DNA of 64,000 nucleotides from Yoonia litorea (GTDB lineage Bacteria; Pseudomonadota; Alphaproteobacteria; Rhodobacterales; Rhodobacteraceae), in assembly GCF_900114675.1 (NCBI RefSeq), contig NZ_FOZM01000001.1, positions 1,054,001 to 1,118,000 of the forward strand. Reading direction: 5' to 3'. This document shows positions 1 to 9,432 of the stretch, in pieces. Below the pieces are notes generated by a model. The model had not been told where the DNA came from. It did not search any database and saw nothing but the letters and a program-made list of their open reading frames with translations. Numbering within the stretch: position 1 is the first letter of the stretch; every line of letters begins with the position of its first letter. The position numbers and the translations under genes were made by a program.

Positions 1-820
1 TCGCGTCAGCGAGGTTGGTCACATCAGGATCAGAGATGCGTGGCACAATGCGATGTGCTGCATTCACGAAGAGAAATACCGCAAACCCCAAAAGGCCAAG
101 GCAAAGAGCCGTCACCAGTACCTGACCGTAAAGCTGCTGGGACAGCCAGTCGAAGGTCTGTCCAAGCCCGCCAGCCTGTGCGGGATCAGTTGTCCAAGCT
201 GCATAGGTCAAGAACACACCGATGATCGTGACAACGACACCTTGGGCAAAGACGCCTGCGCGCAGTGCGGTGTTCCAATTGCGCGTAAAATGGTTTGCGT
301 GCAGTTTTTGCATGTAAGACTGGGTGTAGGCTTTGTGCAGATAGTAGATGCCTGCACCGATCGTTGCGATCCCTGCGATGCCGACCAGCCAGATGCCGAA
401 CGGCACGGACATGACGGCCTGAACTGCGTTCGCGATCTGTGATCCGCCTTGATCACCGTTCGATCCGAACGCGATGCTGAGTGCTGCGATCCCGATGGCT
501 GCGTGGACAAGCCCGGTCACGATCATTCCAACGCGCGCTACGAAGCCTTTGATGTCGTCGCCTTCGTCCTCAAGATCAAAGAAGCCGTCAATGACACGCC
601 ACAGGGTATAGCACAGAAGGCCGACACCAATGGCCACAAGCAGGACAGTCCCGAAAGGCGAGGTCTCAACGGTGCGGAGCGCGTCTCCGGTCCCTTGCGC
701 CTGCCCGCCTTGCCAGATCGTCCAAAGCGAGATTGCAGCGATCACAACGTAGGTGATCCCCCGTCCGGTATAGCCAGCGCGCATCACCGGCATTGCCCAA
801 TCAAGTTTTTCCTGTGCCAT
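1..820 (-). CDS. DUF1206 family membrane protein (3' end beyond window)
   Basis: An open frame starts at the ATG at 818-820 and runs off the left edge without a stop, giving 273 visible codons. The protein begins MAQEKLDWAM and has about six hydrophobic segments arranged as three related pairs, each opening with a short Arg/Gly-rich loop (RAGYTGRG near residues 14-21, then ARVGMI, then LRAGVF). That threefold layout and a length near 270 fit the DUF1206 inner-membrane family, whose function is unknown. A strong Shine-Dalgarno (AAAGGAGG) lies just upstream, at the base of a small hairpin. It sits 53 bases after the peptide-importer ATPase on the same strand and may be its last operon gene. The family call rests on recognition of the sequence pattern, not on a search. 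Confidence 0.75.
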   Translation of the reverse strand, partial: MAQEKLDWAMPVMRAGYTGRGITYVVIAAISLWTIWQGGQAQGTGDALRTVETSPFGTVLLVAIGVGLLCYTLWRVIDGFFDLEDEGDDIKGFVARVGMIVTGLVHAAIGIAALSIAFGSNGDQGGSQIANAVQAVMSVPFGIWLVGIAGIATIGAGIYYLHKAYTQSYMQKLHANHFTRNWNTALRAGVFAQGVVVTIIGVFLTYAAWTTDPAQAGGLGQTFDWLSQQLYGQVLVTALCLGLLGFAVFLFVNAAHRIVPRISDPDVTNLADA

Positions 821-829
821 TGAAGCCTC

Positions 830-846
830 CTTTACCCATAGTAAAG
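830..846 (-). promoter_or_regulatory. hairpin overlapping the DUF1206 ribosome-binding site
   Basis: A perfect 6-bp inverted repeat with a 5-nt loop (CTTTAC-N5-GTAAAG) lies directly before the DUF1206 start. On the minus strand its 3' arm runs into the Shine-Dalgarno AAAGGAGG, so the folded form would hide part of the ribosome site. It may only be a translational brake; no U-run follows, so it is not a terminator. Confidence 0.35.
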
Positions 847-873
847 AAATGCAAAATGGCGTTATTGGTTCCG

Positions 874-2946
874 CTATTCGGCGGCGACCTGGATCACTGG
901 CTCCATTTCGGCAAGCTGGTCATCGTTCAGGTGACACTTGATCTGATGCCCGTCGCCGAGTTGTCGCGTGGGTGGAACTTCTTTCTCGCAAAGGCCGCCT
1001 GCGACCTTTGATTTCCAACGGCAACGGGTCTGGAACGGGCATCCCGGTGGCGGGCTCATTGCCGACGGAATGTCACCTTCCAGAACAATATGCTTCTTCT
1101 CGACTTTGGTGTCTGCAATCGGCACAGCCGACAGAAGCGCCTCCGTGTAAGGATGATACGGCGGGGCAAAGACCTGATCGGTTGTGCCAAGTTCAACCAC
1201 GTGGCCCAGATACATCACCATCACGCGGTCGCTGAGATAGCGCACAATCGAGAGGTCATGGCTGATGAAGAGCAGCGTGGTTTTGTGCTCGCGCTGGATT
1301 TCCATCAGAAGATCCGTGACAGCAGCCTGCACTGACACATCGAGCGCGGAGACAGGTTCGTCGGCCACAACGATGCGCGCATCACCCGCAAAGGCACGCG
1401 CGATCCCGACACGTTGCTTTTGACCGCCCGACAATTGTCGTGGCATCCGGTCTGCAAAGGCACGCGGCAGTTTCACGAGGTCCAACAGGCGCAACATGCG
1501 TTCTCGGCGGTCGGCGTCGTTTTCACCGACACCGAAGATCTCAAGCGCGCGCATGATCTGCCGCCCCACGGTCATGGATGGGTTCAGCGTATCGAAGGGG
1601 TTCTGGAACACCATCTGTACATCAGCGATCGTTTTCGTGTCGCGGTTCTCAATCGGCGTGTACCCGATCGAATTGTTGTCCAACAGGATTTGCCCTTCGG
1701 TCGCGGTCTCAAGGCCCATCAGCACCTTGGCGAATGTGGATTTGCCGCAGCCGGATTCGCCCACAATCGCAAGCGTCTCGCTTTCGCGGGCTTCAAAGCT
1801 GAGGGTTTCGTTCGCTTTTACAACCCGCTTTTCGCCACCACCAAAGAGGGCATTCGCGGCGACCTCATAATATTTCTTGAGGTTGTCCATTTTGAGAACC
1901 ACATTCCCGGGTTCCGGTTTGGGCGGTTTCGCCTCGACTTGTGGCGGGGCGGACCAGTCGATTTCCTTGAACCGCAGGCAGCGGGTCTGGTGGCGGTCGT
2001 TGCCTTCAACCTGTTCCATCGGAATAAAGCCCTGATCGCAGCGGCCGGCCTCGAAGTAATCGCAGCGCGGACCAAAGTTGCAGCCTTGCGGGCGTTCATG
2101 GGGCAGGGGGAAGTTTCCCGGGATCGCCACCAGCGGGCGTGCGTTCTTGTCAGCGCCTGGAAGCGGGATCGAACGGAAAAGCGCTTGTGTGTATGGGTGC
2201 TGCATCTCGTCAAACACGTCTTTGATGCTGCCACGTTCGACGGCTTCTCCGGAGTACATCACGCAGATACGGTCGCAGGTTTCCAGCACAAGCCCGAGGT
2301 TGTGACTGATGAAGAGCATCGAGGTGCCGTATTTCTTGCCAAGGTCCTTGACCAGTTCGACCACGGCGGCCTCGACCGTCACGTCCAGCGCGGTTGTCGG
2401 CTCATCAAGGATCAGAAGCGCCGGTTTCGACATCAGCGCCATGGCGATCACGATGCGCTGCTGCTGACCACCTGAAAGCTGGTGCGGGTAACTGCGCAGC
2501 ATCCGTTCAGGGTCGGGCAGTTTCACGTCGGTTACGACTTCAAGCGCGCGCTTGTAGGCCTCTTCCTCGGAGACGCCCTCGTGGATCATGGGCACTTCCA
2601 TGAGCTGCTTGCCGATCCGCATGGCAGGGTTCAGCGACGCCATCGGCTCTTGATAGATCATGGCGATCTCTGAACCACGGATGTCGCGCAGGCGTTCTGG
2701 CGACATGGTGTTCATCTCTTCGCCCTTGAACTTGATCGAACCGCCGACGATGCGGCCATTGACCCCGAGGTCCTGCATCACACCCAATGCCACGGTGGAT
2801 TTGCCGCAACCGGACTCGCCCACAAGGCCAAGCGCCTCACCTGGCATGACAGTTGCGGAGAAGTCCATCACAGCGGGGATTTCGCGCAGTCGGGTGAAGA
2901 AGGAAATCGAAAGCTTGTCGATCTCAAGAATGGGTTGATCGGTCAT
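874..2946 (-). CDS. peptide-type ABC importer, fused double ATPase (DppD-DppF fusion)
   Basis: This 690-residue protein contains two complete ABC ATPase halves. Each has a Walker A GESGCGKST (residues about 43-51 and 395-403) and an ABC signature (LSGGQQQR in the first half, LSGGQKQR in the second), with a Walker B LILDEP in the first and IVVADEP in the second. Each half ends in the oligopeptide-transporter C-terminal domain with four spaced cysteines (around CNFGPRC and CPFQTRC), a pattern that binds an iron-sulfur cluster in some DppD proteins. Most dipeptide and oligopeptide importers use two separate ATPases; here they are one chain, as in GsiA or YejF. It powers the two permeases encoded just upstream (3-nt gap) with the binding protein at 5.6-7.2 kb. 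The substrate cannot be read from sequence; peptides, opines or sugars are all possible in this family. Confidence 0.9.
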   Translation of the reverse strand: MTDQPILEIDKLSISFFTRLREIPAVMDFSATVMPGEALGLVGESGCGKSTVALGVMQDLGVNGRIVGGSIKFKGEEMNTMSPERLRDIRGSEIAMIYQEPMASLNPAMRIGKQLMEVPMIHEGVSEEEAYKRALEVVTDVKLPDPERMLRSYPHQLSGGQQQRIVIAMALMSKPALLILDEPTTALDVTVEAAVVELVKDLGKKYGTSMLFISHNLGLVLETCDRICVMYSGEAVERGSIKDVFDEMQHPYTQALFRSIPLPGADKNARPLVAIPGNFPLPHERPQGCNFGPRCDYFEAGRCDQGFIPMEQVEGNDRHQTRCLRFKEIDWSAPPQVEAKPPKPEPGNVVLKMDNLKKYYEVAANALFGGGEKRVVKANETLSFEARESETLAIVGESGCGKSTFAKVLMGLETATEGQILLDNNSIGYTPIENRDTKTIADVQMVFQNPFDTLNPSMTVGRQIMRALEIFGVGENDADRRERMLRLLDLVKLPRAFADRMPRQLSGGQKQRVGIARAFAGDARIVVADEPVSALDVSVQAAVTDLLMEIQREHKTTLLFISHDLSIVRYLSDRVMVMYLGHVVELGTTDQVFAPPYHPYTEALLSAVPIADTKVEKKHIVLEGDIPSAMSPPPGCPFQTRCRWKSKVAGGLCEKEVPPTRQLGDGHQIKCHLNDDQLAEMEPVIQVAAE

Positions 2947-2949
2947 TTC

Positions 2950-4395
2950 TTAGTCCTTCAAGCTTTCTTCACGCAGGCCGTCGGCCAGCAGGTTGAGACC
3001 CAGCACAAGGCTCAGCAGCGCAATCGCGGGTGGCAGGGCAGGGTGGGCGAAGATCAACAGAAGCTTGCGCCCCTCGTTGATGGTCGACCCCCAGTCAGGG
3101 CTTTCTGACGAAAGACCCAGTCCGAAGAAGCCCAAGGTGCCAAGAAGGATCGTGGTGTAGCCGATCCGCAGGCAGAAATCGACGATCAGCGGACCACGCG
3201 CATTTGGCAGGATTTCCCAGAGCATGATGTACCATGCACCCTCGCCACGGGTTTGGGCCGCCGCCACATAGTCACGTGTGCGCAAATCCAGCGTCAGGCC
3301 ACGCACAATACGGAAGACGGTTGGTGCGTTGACGAAGACCACAGACACAAAGACCACGAGGATCGAAATGTCGAAGAGGTCAAACCACGCAGGCAGGAAG
3401 TCGATGACGGTGCCCGGCTGGTTGATGACCGACAGATACAGCCATCCAAGCACGCCCAGCACGGGGAAAAGGATCAGGTTCCGTTTCTTTGGCTGCGTGT
3501 AGTAGCGCGAGTTCAGCAAGACGCCGAAGAAGATCAGTGGAAAGACAAACAGGAAGGCCGCCATATAGGACGGGATGCCTGTCAGCACGATCTCAGGCGT
3601 CACCAGAAGATAGAACAGCAGGATTACAGGGAAGGCGAGGATCAGGTTTGCCAGGAAAGACAGAACCGTGTCGAGCTTGCCGCCATAGAAGCCGGCTGGC
3701 AGTCCCAGGGTGATCCCGACCATGAAGGCAAAGATTGTTGCAAGTGGTGCGATCGCAATGACAAAGACCGATCCCTGCACCACACGACTGAAGATATCGC
3801 GGGCGAGGTTATCGCCACCCAGAAGGTAGTGCGGAATGTCACCTGCCGTGCCGTCCGGTACCGGAACACCCGGTCCTTTGTTCTTCAGGCCTGAAACCTG
3901 AGTGAGATAATCATGGGTTGCGATCATGTCGAATAGTCCGACGAAGATCGCGGTAAAGACCCAGAACATCACCAACCCAAAGCCGATCATGCCGACGGTG
4001 CTGTCAAAGAGCTTGCCGTAAAGACCAAGCTTGCGCTTGTAATAGATCGAGACGGCGAAGAGCGCGATGAGGGCGATCCAGACCGGCAAGAACCGTTTTG
4101 ACATCTCGCCCACAATGCCTGCACTGCCATATGGCATCACCAATGGCACGACGATGTAAGCCACGATCAGGGCGACCACTGCGAGAAACAGCCATTTGAC
4201 GGCGTTCTCGAAGAAACCAAGTGCACCGCCACGCGACTGCAGCGTGCCATCGGGGTTGGATTGCAGGGTGACTGCCGGGGCAAAGAACCCCAGCACGATT
4301 TGGGCCACAATGGCGACGGCCAGCAGGCCGACCAGAACCATCAGAACCGGATTGAGAATTGCACCGAGGCTACCTGTCCAAGTGAGAGCTTCCAT
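2950..4395 (-). CDS. peptide-type ABC importer permease, DppC-like, enlarged
   Basis: Inner-membrane permease of 481 residues, against about 300 for typical DppC. The core motifs are present: a GGDNLARDIFSR segment before the conserved helices, and an EAA-type ATPase contact loop (DYVAAAQTRGEGAW, ILPNARGPL) near residues 385-410. The additional length is an N-terminal block of about 110-150 residues with several hydrophobic helices, plus a hydrophobic insertion of about 70 residues in the core. The ATG start is at 4393-4395, 13 nt after the DppB-like permease, and the fused ATPase follows after 3 nt, so the genes are surely co-transcribed. The long form looks intact, not a read-through fusion, because the frame is continuous and hydrophobic throughout. 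Confidence 0.88.
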   Translation of the reverse strand: MEALTWTGSLGAILNPVLMVLVGLLAVAIVAQIVLGFFAPAVTLQSNPDGTLQSRGGALGFFENAVKWLFLAVVALIVAYIVVPLVMPYGSAGIVGEMSKRFLPVWIALIALFAVSIYYKRKLGLYGKLFDSTVGMIGFGLVMFWVFTAIFVGLFDMIATHDYLTQVSGLKNKGPGVPVPDGTAGDIPHYLLGGDNLARDIFSRVVQGSVFVIAIAPLATIFAFMVGITLGLPAGFYGGKLDTVLSFLANLILAFPVILLFYLLVTPEIVLTGIPSYMAAFLFVFPLIFFGVLLNSRYYTQPKKRNLILFPVLGVLGWLYLSVINQPGTVIDFLPAWFDLFDISILVVFVSVVFVNAPTVFRIVRGLTLDLRTRDYVAAAQTRGEGAWYIMLWEILPNARGPLIVDFCLRIGYTTILLGTLGFFGLGLSSESPDWGSTINEGRKLLLIFAHPALPPAIALLSLVLGLNLLADGLREESLKD

Positions 4396-4408
4396 GTTCT
4401 GACCCCCC

Positions 4409-5455
4409 TTAAGAAATGCGAATGCGTGGGTTCAGGAACACATAGCCGATGTCTGAGATCAGCTGTGTGACAAGCACCACGAAAACGGAAACGATGGAAA
4501 CACCCAGCAAAAGCTCGATGTCGTTATTGCCTGCGGCTTGCACCAGCACCCACCCAAAGCCTTTGTAGTTGAAGAGCGTCTCAACGATAACGACGCCGTT
4601 CAAGAGCCAAGGGAACTGCAGCATGATCACTGTGAACGGTGCAATCAGCGCATTGCGCAGTGCGTGTTTCAGCACGATTTTCGGAAAGCTCACACCTTTC
4701 AGTCGTGCGGTGCGGATGTATTGCGCTGTCATCACCTCAGTCATCGAGGCGCGGGTCATGCGGGCGATATAGCCCATGCCGTAAAGTGCAATGGTAATCA
4801 CCGGCAAGAAGAAGTTCTCGAAATTGGCGTCATCCATCGCGCCTGTCGCGGTGCCTTTAAACCACTGCATCCCGAAGGTTGCTGTTGCAAAGACCGAGAT
4901 GAAGACAACACCGGAGACGTATTCTGGCGTCGCAGTGGTCACAATCGAAACTGTCGAAAGACTCCGGTCGGTCCGCGATCCTTCCCGCATACCAGCCAGA
5001 ACGCCGATGATCAGCGCACCTGGCACCATCACCATCATCACCCAGAACATCAGTTTGCCTGTCAGACCAAGGCGGGTTGCGATGATTTCGCCAACATCTT
5101 CCTTGAAGACCGTGGAGTAGCCCCAATCACCCTGCAGGATGCCACAGAAGGTCGAAATCTCTTCCATCGGCTGCCCCGGTTCCTGACATCTGGCGCGCGT
5201 TTCCCCGTCGGTGCCCTCAATCACGTAACCTGGCAGGACGCCAAGCCATTGACCGTATTTGATTGGCAGAGGTTGCGAATATCCCCGGTTATCAAGCCAT
5301 GTCACAACAGCTTCGTCCGACATGCGGGCGTTGCCTTGCGTCTTGGCCAGTTTTTCGAGGTTTGGTCCGAGGTTGGTAAGCCAGAACACGATAAATGTCA
5401 GGCATAAAGCCGTGAGGATCATGACCCCAAGGCGGCGCAGAATAAACAGTCCCAT
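4409..5455 (-). CDS. peptide-type ABC importer permease, DppB-like
   Basis: Inner-membrane permease of 348 residues that starts with the family-typical MGLFILRRLGVMI segment and ends with a loop of the NPRIRIS type. The ATPase contact loop is seen as YIRTARLKGVSF, with a following ALRNALI. A periplasmic insert of roughly 60 residues after helix 1 (about residues 50-110) carries two cysteines (RCQEPG and FCGIL) that could form a disulfide. It precedes the DppC-like gene by 13 nt. It is separated from the binding-protein gene by 125 bases containing a terminator-like hairpin, a common way to make more binding protein than membrane complex. Confidence 0.9.
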   Translation of the reverse strand: MGLFILRRLGVMILTALCLTFIVFWLTNLGPNLEKLAKTQGNARMSDEAVVTWLDNRGYSQPLPIKYGQWLGVLPGYVIEGTDGETRARCQEPGQPMEEISTFCGILQGDWGYSTVFKEDVGEIIATRLGLTGKLMFWVMMVMVPGALIIGVLAGMREGSRTDRSLSTVSIVTTATPEYVSGVVFISVFATATFGMQWFKGTATGAMDDANFENFFLPVITIALYGMGYIARMTRASMTEVMTAQYIRTARLKGVSFPKIVLKHALRNALIAPFTVIMLQFPWLLNGVVIVETLFNYKGFGWVLVQAAGNNDIELLLGVSIVSVFVVLVTQLISDIGYVFLNPRIRIS

Positions 5456-5543
5456 AAAGGCCCCTGTTGGTGAGCTACGTCAGAGCGTTGTCTGACACGT
5501 GATATTGTGGCCCCGTTTGCCGGTGTTCCACCTTGATCTGAAA

Positions 5544-5570
5544 AGGGCCGCCCGATCTGCGGGCGGCCCT
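5544..5570 (-). terminator. intercistronic terminator-like hairpin between binding protein and permease genes
   Basis: An AGGGCCGCCC/GGGCGGCCCT inverted repeat (10 bp, extended to 11 by an inner G-C pair, loop of 5) lies directly after the binding-protein stop on the minus strand and is followed there by TTTTCAG. The position suggests partial termination or RNA stabilisation, which would lower permease and ATPase expression relative to the binding protein. Confidence 0.7.
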
Positions 5571-5580
5571 GTTCGTTCGT

Positions 5581-7236
5581 TTAGCCCGCGATTGCGACCT
5601 TATACATCTGCGGCAGGTATGCGATGTGCATGTCCCAACCCACAAATCCGGGCTTGGCGTGGCGGTAGACTTGACGCCAGTATGGCTGGATGGTCACACC
5701 TTCGTCTGTCATGATCGCCTGCAGTTTGGCCATCACTTCGCGGCGTGCATCTGCATCTGCGATCGCGTTGGCTTCTGCCAGAAGGGCGTCGAACTCGGCA
5801 TTGGAGAAACCGGCTTCGTTCCATGCTTCACCTGAACGATAGGCCAGACCGAGGATCTGGGTATCAAGCGGACGGTGGTTCCAGTTCGTGGACGAGAACG
5901 GATACTTGGTCCAGTCGTTCCAGAAGGTCGAACCAGGGATGATTGTCCGCTTGACGTTGAAGCCTGCGTCACGCAACTGCGCTGCAACTGCGTCAGTGGT
6001 GTTTTTGCGCCAGTCATCGTCGATGGAAATGATTTCGAACTCGAAGTCAGCCATGCCGGCTTCTTCCAGAAGCTCCATCGCGCGGGCTGGATTGTATTCC
6101 AGAGCCGGAACGTCCGCCCATGCAGGGTGCATCGGACCAACGTGCTGGTTGCGCGCAACGGTACCGAGGTTCGAATAGCCCAGCTCGAGGCAGACTGCGT
6201 TGTCGACCGCATGTGCAATCGCCTGACGGACGCGCTTGTCTGCGTATGGCTGCATGCCGTCAACTTCGGCCAACTGGTTTGGACGGATCACGATGGTCGC
6301 AGCAGATGCGATTTCGGACCGCTCCCAGCCGATACCTTCGACGATTTCCACGAAGTCACCGACGGTTTCGTAGAACATGTCCACTTCGTCAGCAGCCGCA
6401 GCGGCAACCCAAGCGGATGGGTCGGTACCGTAGTCGATGTATTCGATCCGGTCGAGGTAGGCGCCTTTGCCAGCCTCATAGCCCCACCATTCGAAACCTT
6501 CGTTGCGCACGAGAGATGCTTTCACACCCACTTCGTACTCGTCAGGCAGGTAAGGGCCAGTGCCGACAGGGTTGCCGACCATGTTTTCTGGATCAAACCC
6601 GGCAGGCACGATTGCCGCAGGGTAGTCAGACATACCTGCGATCAGTGTAATGTCGGAACCTGGCAGGTTCAGACGGACGGTGTGGCTGTCAACAACCTCG
6701 ATACCGCCATCAACGGCCATGCCAGTGGCTTCGTCGATCAGGATCGCAAAACGACCGGCCATCGAGTTGCCTTCAACGTTCTTGTCGCACCAGCCGGCAA
6801 TGTTGCGTGCAACATCTTCTGCGGTGAAGTCGGAACCGTCGTTCCACTTGACGCCCTGACGGACATTCAATGTGTAGACAGTCGCATCATCGTTGACGTC
6901 CCAGCTTTCCAGCAGCATTGGCGCAAAGGAACCATCGTTGTTGTATTCAACGAGGTACTCAAGCCAGCCGTGCGAGAAGAACGCAATCTGTGTCCAGTCG
7001 TAAGTGCGCGGATCTTTCAGTGCGCGCACTTCCATTTGCATGCGCACGGTACCACCTTGCTGATGGCCTGCGGCCATTGCTGGTTGGGCCGCGCCGATCA
7101 GCCCATAGGCTGCCGCTGCTGAAACACCAAGGGCTGTCGTACGTGCGAGGAATTCACGGCGGCTGAGTTTGCCTGCCTTTTCCTCTTCAGCATACATCAG
7201 CGCGGCTGGATGAATTTTTGTCGTTTCATGCGTCAT
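5581..7236 (-). CDS. ABC importer periplasmic binding protein, family 5 (peptide/opine type), Tat-exported
   Basis: This 551-residue protein begins with a twin-arginine signal: [11 protein letters not shown] near residues 24-34, then a hydrophobic stretch ending in QPAMA before AGHQQ. The mature part has the family 5 solute-binding features: [20 protein letters not shown], then [12 protein letters not shown], then [11 protein letters not shown]. Tat export is less usual than Sec for this family and implies a protein that folds before export. The ATG has a good ribosome site (GGGAGAAACGA). It is the first gene of the importer, with permeases and ATPase downstream and an AraC-type regulator 242 bases upstream. 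The ligand is unknown. Confidence 0.92.
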   Translation of the reverse strand: MTHETTKIHPAALMYAEEEKAGKLSRREFLARTTALGVSAAAAYGLIGAAQPAMAAGHQQGGTVRMQMEVRALKDPRTYDWTQIAFFSHGWLEYLVEYNNDGSFAPMLLESWDVNDDATVYTLNVRQGVKWNDGSDFTAEDVARNIAGWCDKNVEGNSMAGRFAILIDEATGMAVDGGIEVVDSHTVRLNLPGSDITLIAGMSDYPAAIVPAGFDPENMVGNPVGTGPYLPDEYEVGVKASLVRNEGFEWWGYEAGKGAYLDRIEYIDYGTDPSAWVAAAAADEVDMFYETVGDFVEIVEGIGWERSEIASAATIVIRPNQLAEVDGMQPYADKRVRQAIAHAVDNAVCLELGYSNLGTVARNQHVGPMHPAWADVPALEYNPARAMELLEEAGMADFEFEIISIDDDWRKNTTDAVAAQLRDAGFNVKRTIIPGSTFWNDWTKYPFSSTNWNHRPLDTQILGLAYRSGEAWNEAGFSNAEFDALLAEANAIADADARREVMAKLQAIMTDEGVTIQPYWRQVYRHAKPGFVGWDMHIAYLPQMYKVAIAG

Positions 7237-7356
7237 TCGTTTCTCCCTGTGACACAGTTCTTATTTTGTCGAAGCAACAGACGATCAACACTGGCCCGCC
7301 CAGATCACGCATTCGCTCCGCCGATCTTCATTCCGCACTTTTTTAGGTGCGAGGTC

Positions 7357-7371
7357 AACAAATCCTTTGTT
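7357..7371. promoter_or_regulatory. inverted repeat upstream of the binding-protein gene
   Basis: AACAAA-TCC-TTTGTT is a perfect 6-bp dyad in the 242-base leader between the AraC-type gene and the importer genes. It could be an operator. AraC proteins usually bind direct repeats, so the link to the neighbouring regulator is weak. The rest of this gap is AT-rich and shows no gene. Confidence 0.25.
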
Positions 7372-7478
7372 CAAAGAAAAGTCATTTGCGACATATTGGG
7401 TGTTGAAAAGCGACATGAGGGTCAAGCCCATTCAAACCGCTTTGGCGAGAAATCCAAAAAACGGAAAAATTGAAAAAC

Positions 7479-8288
7479 CTATCGTTGTTTTTCGACTCGT
7501 CTGAACTCTGTCGGCGTTTTCCCCGCTTTTTCCTGAAATCTGCGGGTAAAATAAGCCGGTGATTGGAAGCCTAGATCTGCTGCAATCTGCTGAACAGGCG
7601 TCGCTGTTTCCTTAAGCATAATGCAGGCTTCGTAGTGTATGCGATCGTTCAAGAGCGACAGTGCCGAGCGCCCGCAGGTCTTCTGGCAGCAGCGTGTCAG
7701 ATGGGTCGTCGTGACACCCAAGGCCGCGGCATAGTCCACGACACCGCGGTTCGATCCATATTGCCGCGCGATCATCGCGGTATAGCGTTCCACCAACTTA
7801 GCGGCAGCGCTGGATCGCCTTGTGTCAAGGTTCGTTGCGTCTTGTGCCGCCAACTGACGTTCGACGAAAATCGAAAGCAGACCAAAGTGACAGGCGGCCG
7901 CTCTCGGATCACCAGTTGGCCGCAGTTCGCGCTCAATGGCTTCATAATGTGCGACGACTTCCTTTTGCCTCTCGACGTCCCGCAGCCGCAGATGAAAAGC
8001 GTGCGCCGGCCAGAAGGGCGGGGCGTCAAACGCCAAAACCTGACCAAAGACGGTTTGGCCAACCTCGATGCCATACATCGTGTGTGGCGGGATATAGATC
8101 AGGTTGTTTGGTCCATACCCATTCGTCAGTCCCGCAACGGTAATCCGGCCCTGACCGCGCGTGATCAGGACAAGCCGCGCAGATGAATGACTGCGCATCG
8201 CCTCGTTACGCCAGCGCCCCTGTGGCCCACCATGTGTCAGCGTCATCAGACGCAAGTCTGATGGAAGAGAGAGAAAGCTGTCCTGCAT
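7479..8288 (-). CDS. AraC family transcriptional regulator
   Basis: This 269-residue protein has an N-terminal cupin-like sensing half (SARLVLITRGQGRITV, then a Pro-rich IYIPPHTMYGIEVG turn) and a C-terminal AraC double helix-turn-helix. The second DNA-binding helix region reads IAADLGFQSPAYFTRRFQEKAG, closing with TPTEFRR, which is the standard AraC signature. It lies on the same strand and immediately upstream of the peptide-type ABC importer, so local control of that importer is the simplest reading. No effector can be assigned. Downstream of its stop there is a T-rich stretch on the minus strand without a stem. Confidence 0.9.
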   Translation of the reverse strand: MQDSFLSLPSDLRLMTLTHGGPQGRWRNEAMRSHSSARLVLITRGQGRITVAGLTNGYGPNNLIYIPPHTMYGIEVGQTVFGQVLAFDAPPFWPAHAFHLRLRDVERQKEVVAHYEAIERELRPTGDPRAAACHFGLLSIFVERQLAAQDATNLDTRRSSAAAKLVERYTAMIARQYGSNRGVVDYAAALGVTTTHLTRCCQKTCGRSALSLLNDRIHYEACIMLKETATPVQQIAADLGFQSPAYFTRRFQEKAGKTPTEFRRVEKQR

Positions 8289-8346
8289 CGCCCCAGCACT
8301 TGTTTTTCTTTTGCGGTATTGAGCGGAGGATACAGCGCAAAATCAA

Positions 8347-9268
8347 TCATTTCTCGCCAGCGTCGAAGCGAAGTGTTGCAGATAAGTCGGGCAGGTCAGC
8401 GGATATGTGCCGCCATGCCTTGTGGCGTGACCGGAACCAGGTGCGCTGACGTTTTGCGTATTGGCGCGTCGCGACAATGGCTGCGTCGCGCGCGTCCTCC
8501 AACGTCATTTCACCACGCAGATATGCTATCAACTCAGGCGCTCCGATCGCTTTTGATGACAGGTGGCTCGGGTCCCAAAGAGGCAGCATCTGCCTTGCTT
8601 CGTCCAACGCACCCCCATCGAGCATCTGATCAAATCGTCGCGCAATCCGATCATTCAACCAGTCTTTTGGTGCATCAAGCGTGATGGCTGTGACCGCCCG
8701 AAGTGGCAAAAGTGGAGGAGGCGTGGCGTCCTGCCAGTCCGCCAGCCCGCGTCCGGTTGTTTCAAGGACTTCCCATGCTCGCTGCACTCTGGCGCGGTTT
8801 GCAAGGTCGATGCGCGATCTGGTGACGGGATCAAGGGCCGCAATCATCGCTTCTCTTGTCATCGCGTTGCCAGCGTCACGGATGGATTGAGGTGTGGGTG
8901 GGATCTCTGCCAGCCCTTGGGTCAGCGCGTGGAAATTCAGCCCCGTGCCGCCAACGATGATCGGACGCTCACCACCGGCCAGCAAGGGCTTCACATCGCG
9001 TAGCCATTGCCCCGTTGAATAGTCTGCATCGAATGGAATGTGACCATAAAGCCTATGTGGGGCGGCTGCGAGGTCAGCGTCATCCGGTCTTGCTGTCAAA
9101 ACACGCCAGCCCTGAAAAACCTGCAACGCATCGGCATTGACGATCACGCCGCCTTGCTGGCGTGCGATCTCCAGCGCCAAGGCTGACTTGCCGCTCGCCG
9201 TCGGTCCTGCAATCAGAACCGGACGGGAAGGGATGATGCGGATCGTTTCAGGCAAGGATTTGGCTCTC
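8347..9268 (-). CDS. miaA: tRNA dimethylallyltransferase
   Basis: MiaA transfers a dimethylallyl group to A37 of tRNAs that read codons starting with U. The 307-residue chain has the P-loop [16 protein letters not shown] near residues 22-37, the [11 protein letters not shown] motif that binds substrate, and [16 protein letters not shown] around residues 100-115. The length matches the family. The start is a GTG with its first base at 9270 (the window gives CAC on the plus strand), because the nearest ATG is followed at once by a stop; the end coordinate here may therefore be read as 9270. It is transcribed away from pyrH. Confidence 0.93.
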
Positions 9269-9284
9269 ACATTCGGTGACCTCT

Positions 9285-9303
9285 GCGCTTAACAGATAAG
9301 CGC
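9285..9303. promoter_or_regulatory. inverted repeat in the miaA/pyrH divergent region
   Basis: GCGCTTA-ACAGA-TAAGCGC is a perfect 7-bp dyad 15 bases upstream of the miaA start in the 162-base divergent gap. It could be an operator or a leader hairpin. No matching known site is recognised. Confidence 0.3.
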
Positions 9304-9432
9304 TATCGGGCAAAGACGATGGTTTTCGCCACGTGAACTCTGAACATGCATATTTGCGCCTTGCGGCACATTGAACCTTGGCGCGATTTCCGACAGTTTA
9401 GCGCCAATTTGGAATCCATGTGGGGGTGCGCC

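Noticed and set aside
1414-2475. Long plus-strand frame of 353 codons
   Set aside because: It lies entirely antisense to the fused importer ATPase, has no ribosome site or family pattern, and is a by-product of GC-rich codon use.
5875-7122. Plus-strand frame of 415 codons
   Set aside because: Antisense to the binding-protein gene, with His/Val/Cys-rich composition unlike a real protein.
7479-7500. T-rich stretch after the AraC-type gene as terminator
   Set aside because: It has no stem in front, so it does not qualify as a rho-independent terminator.
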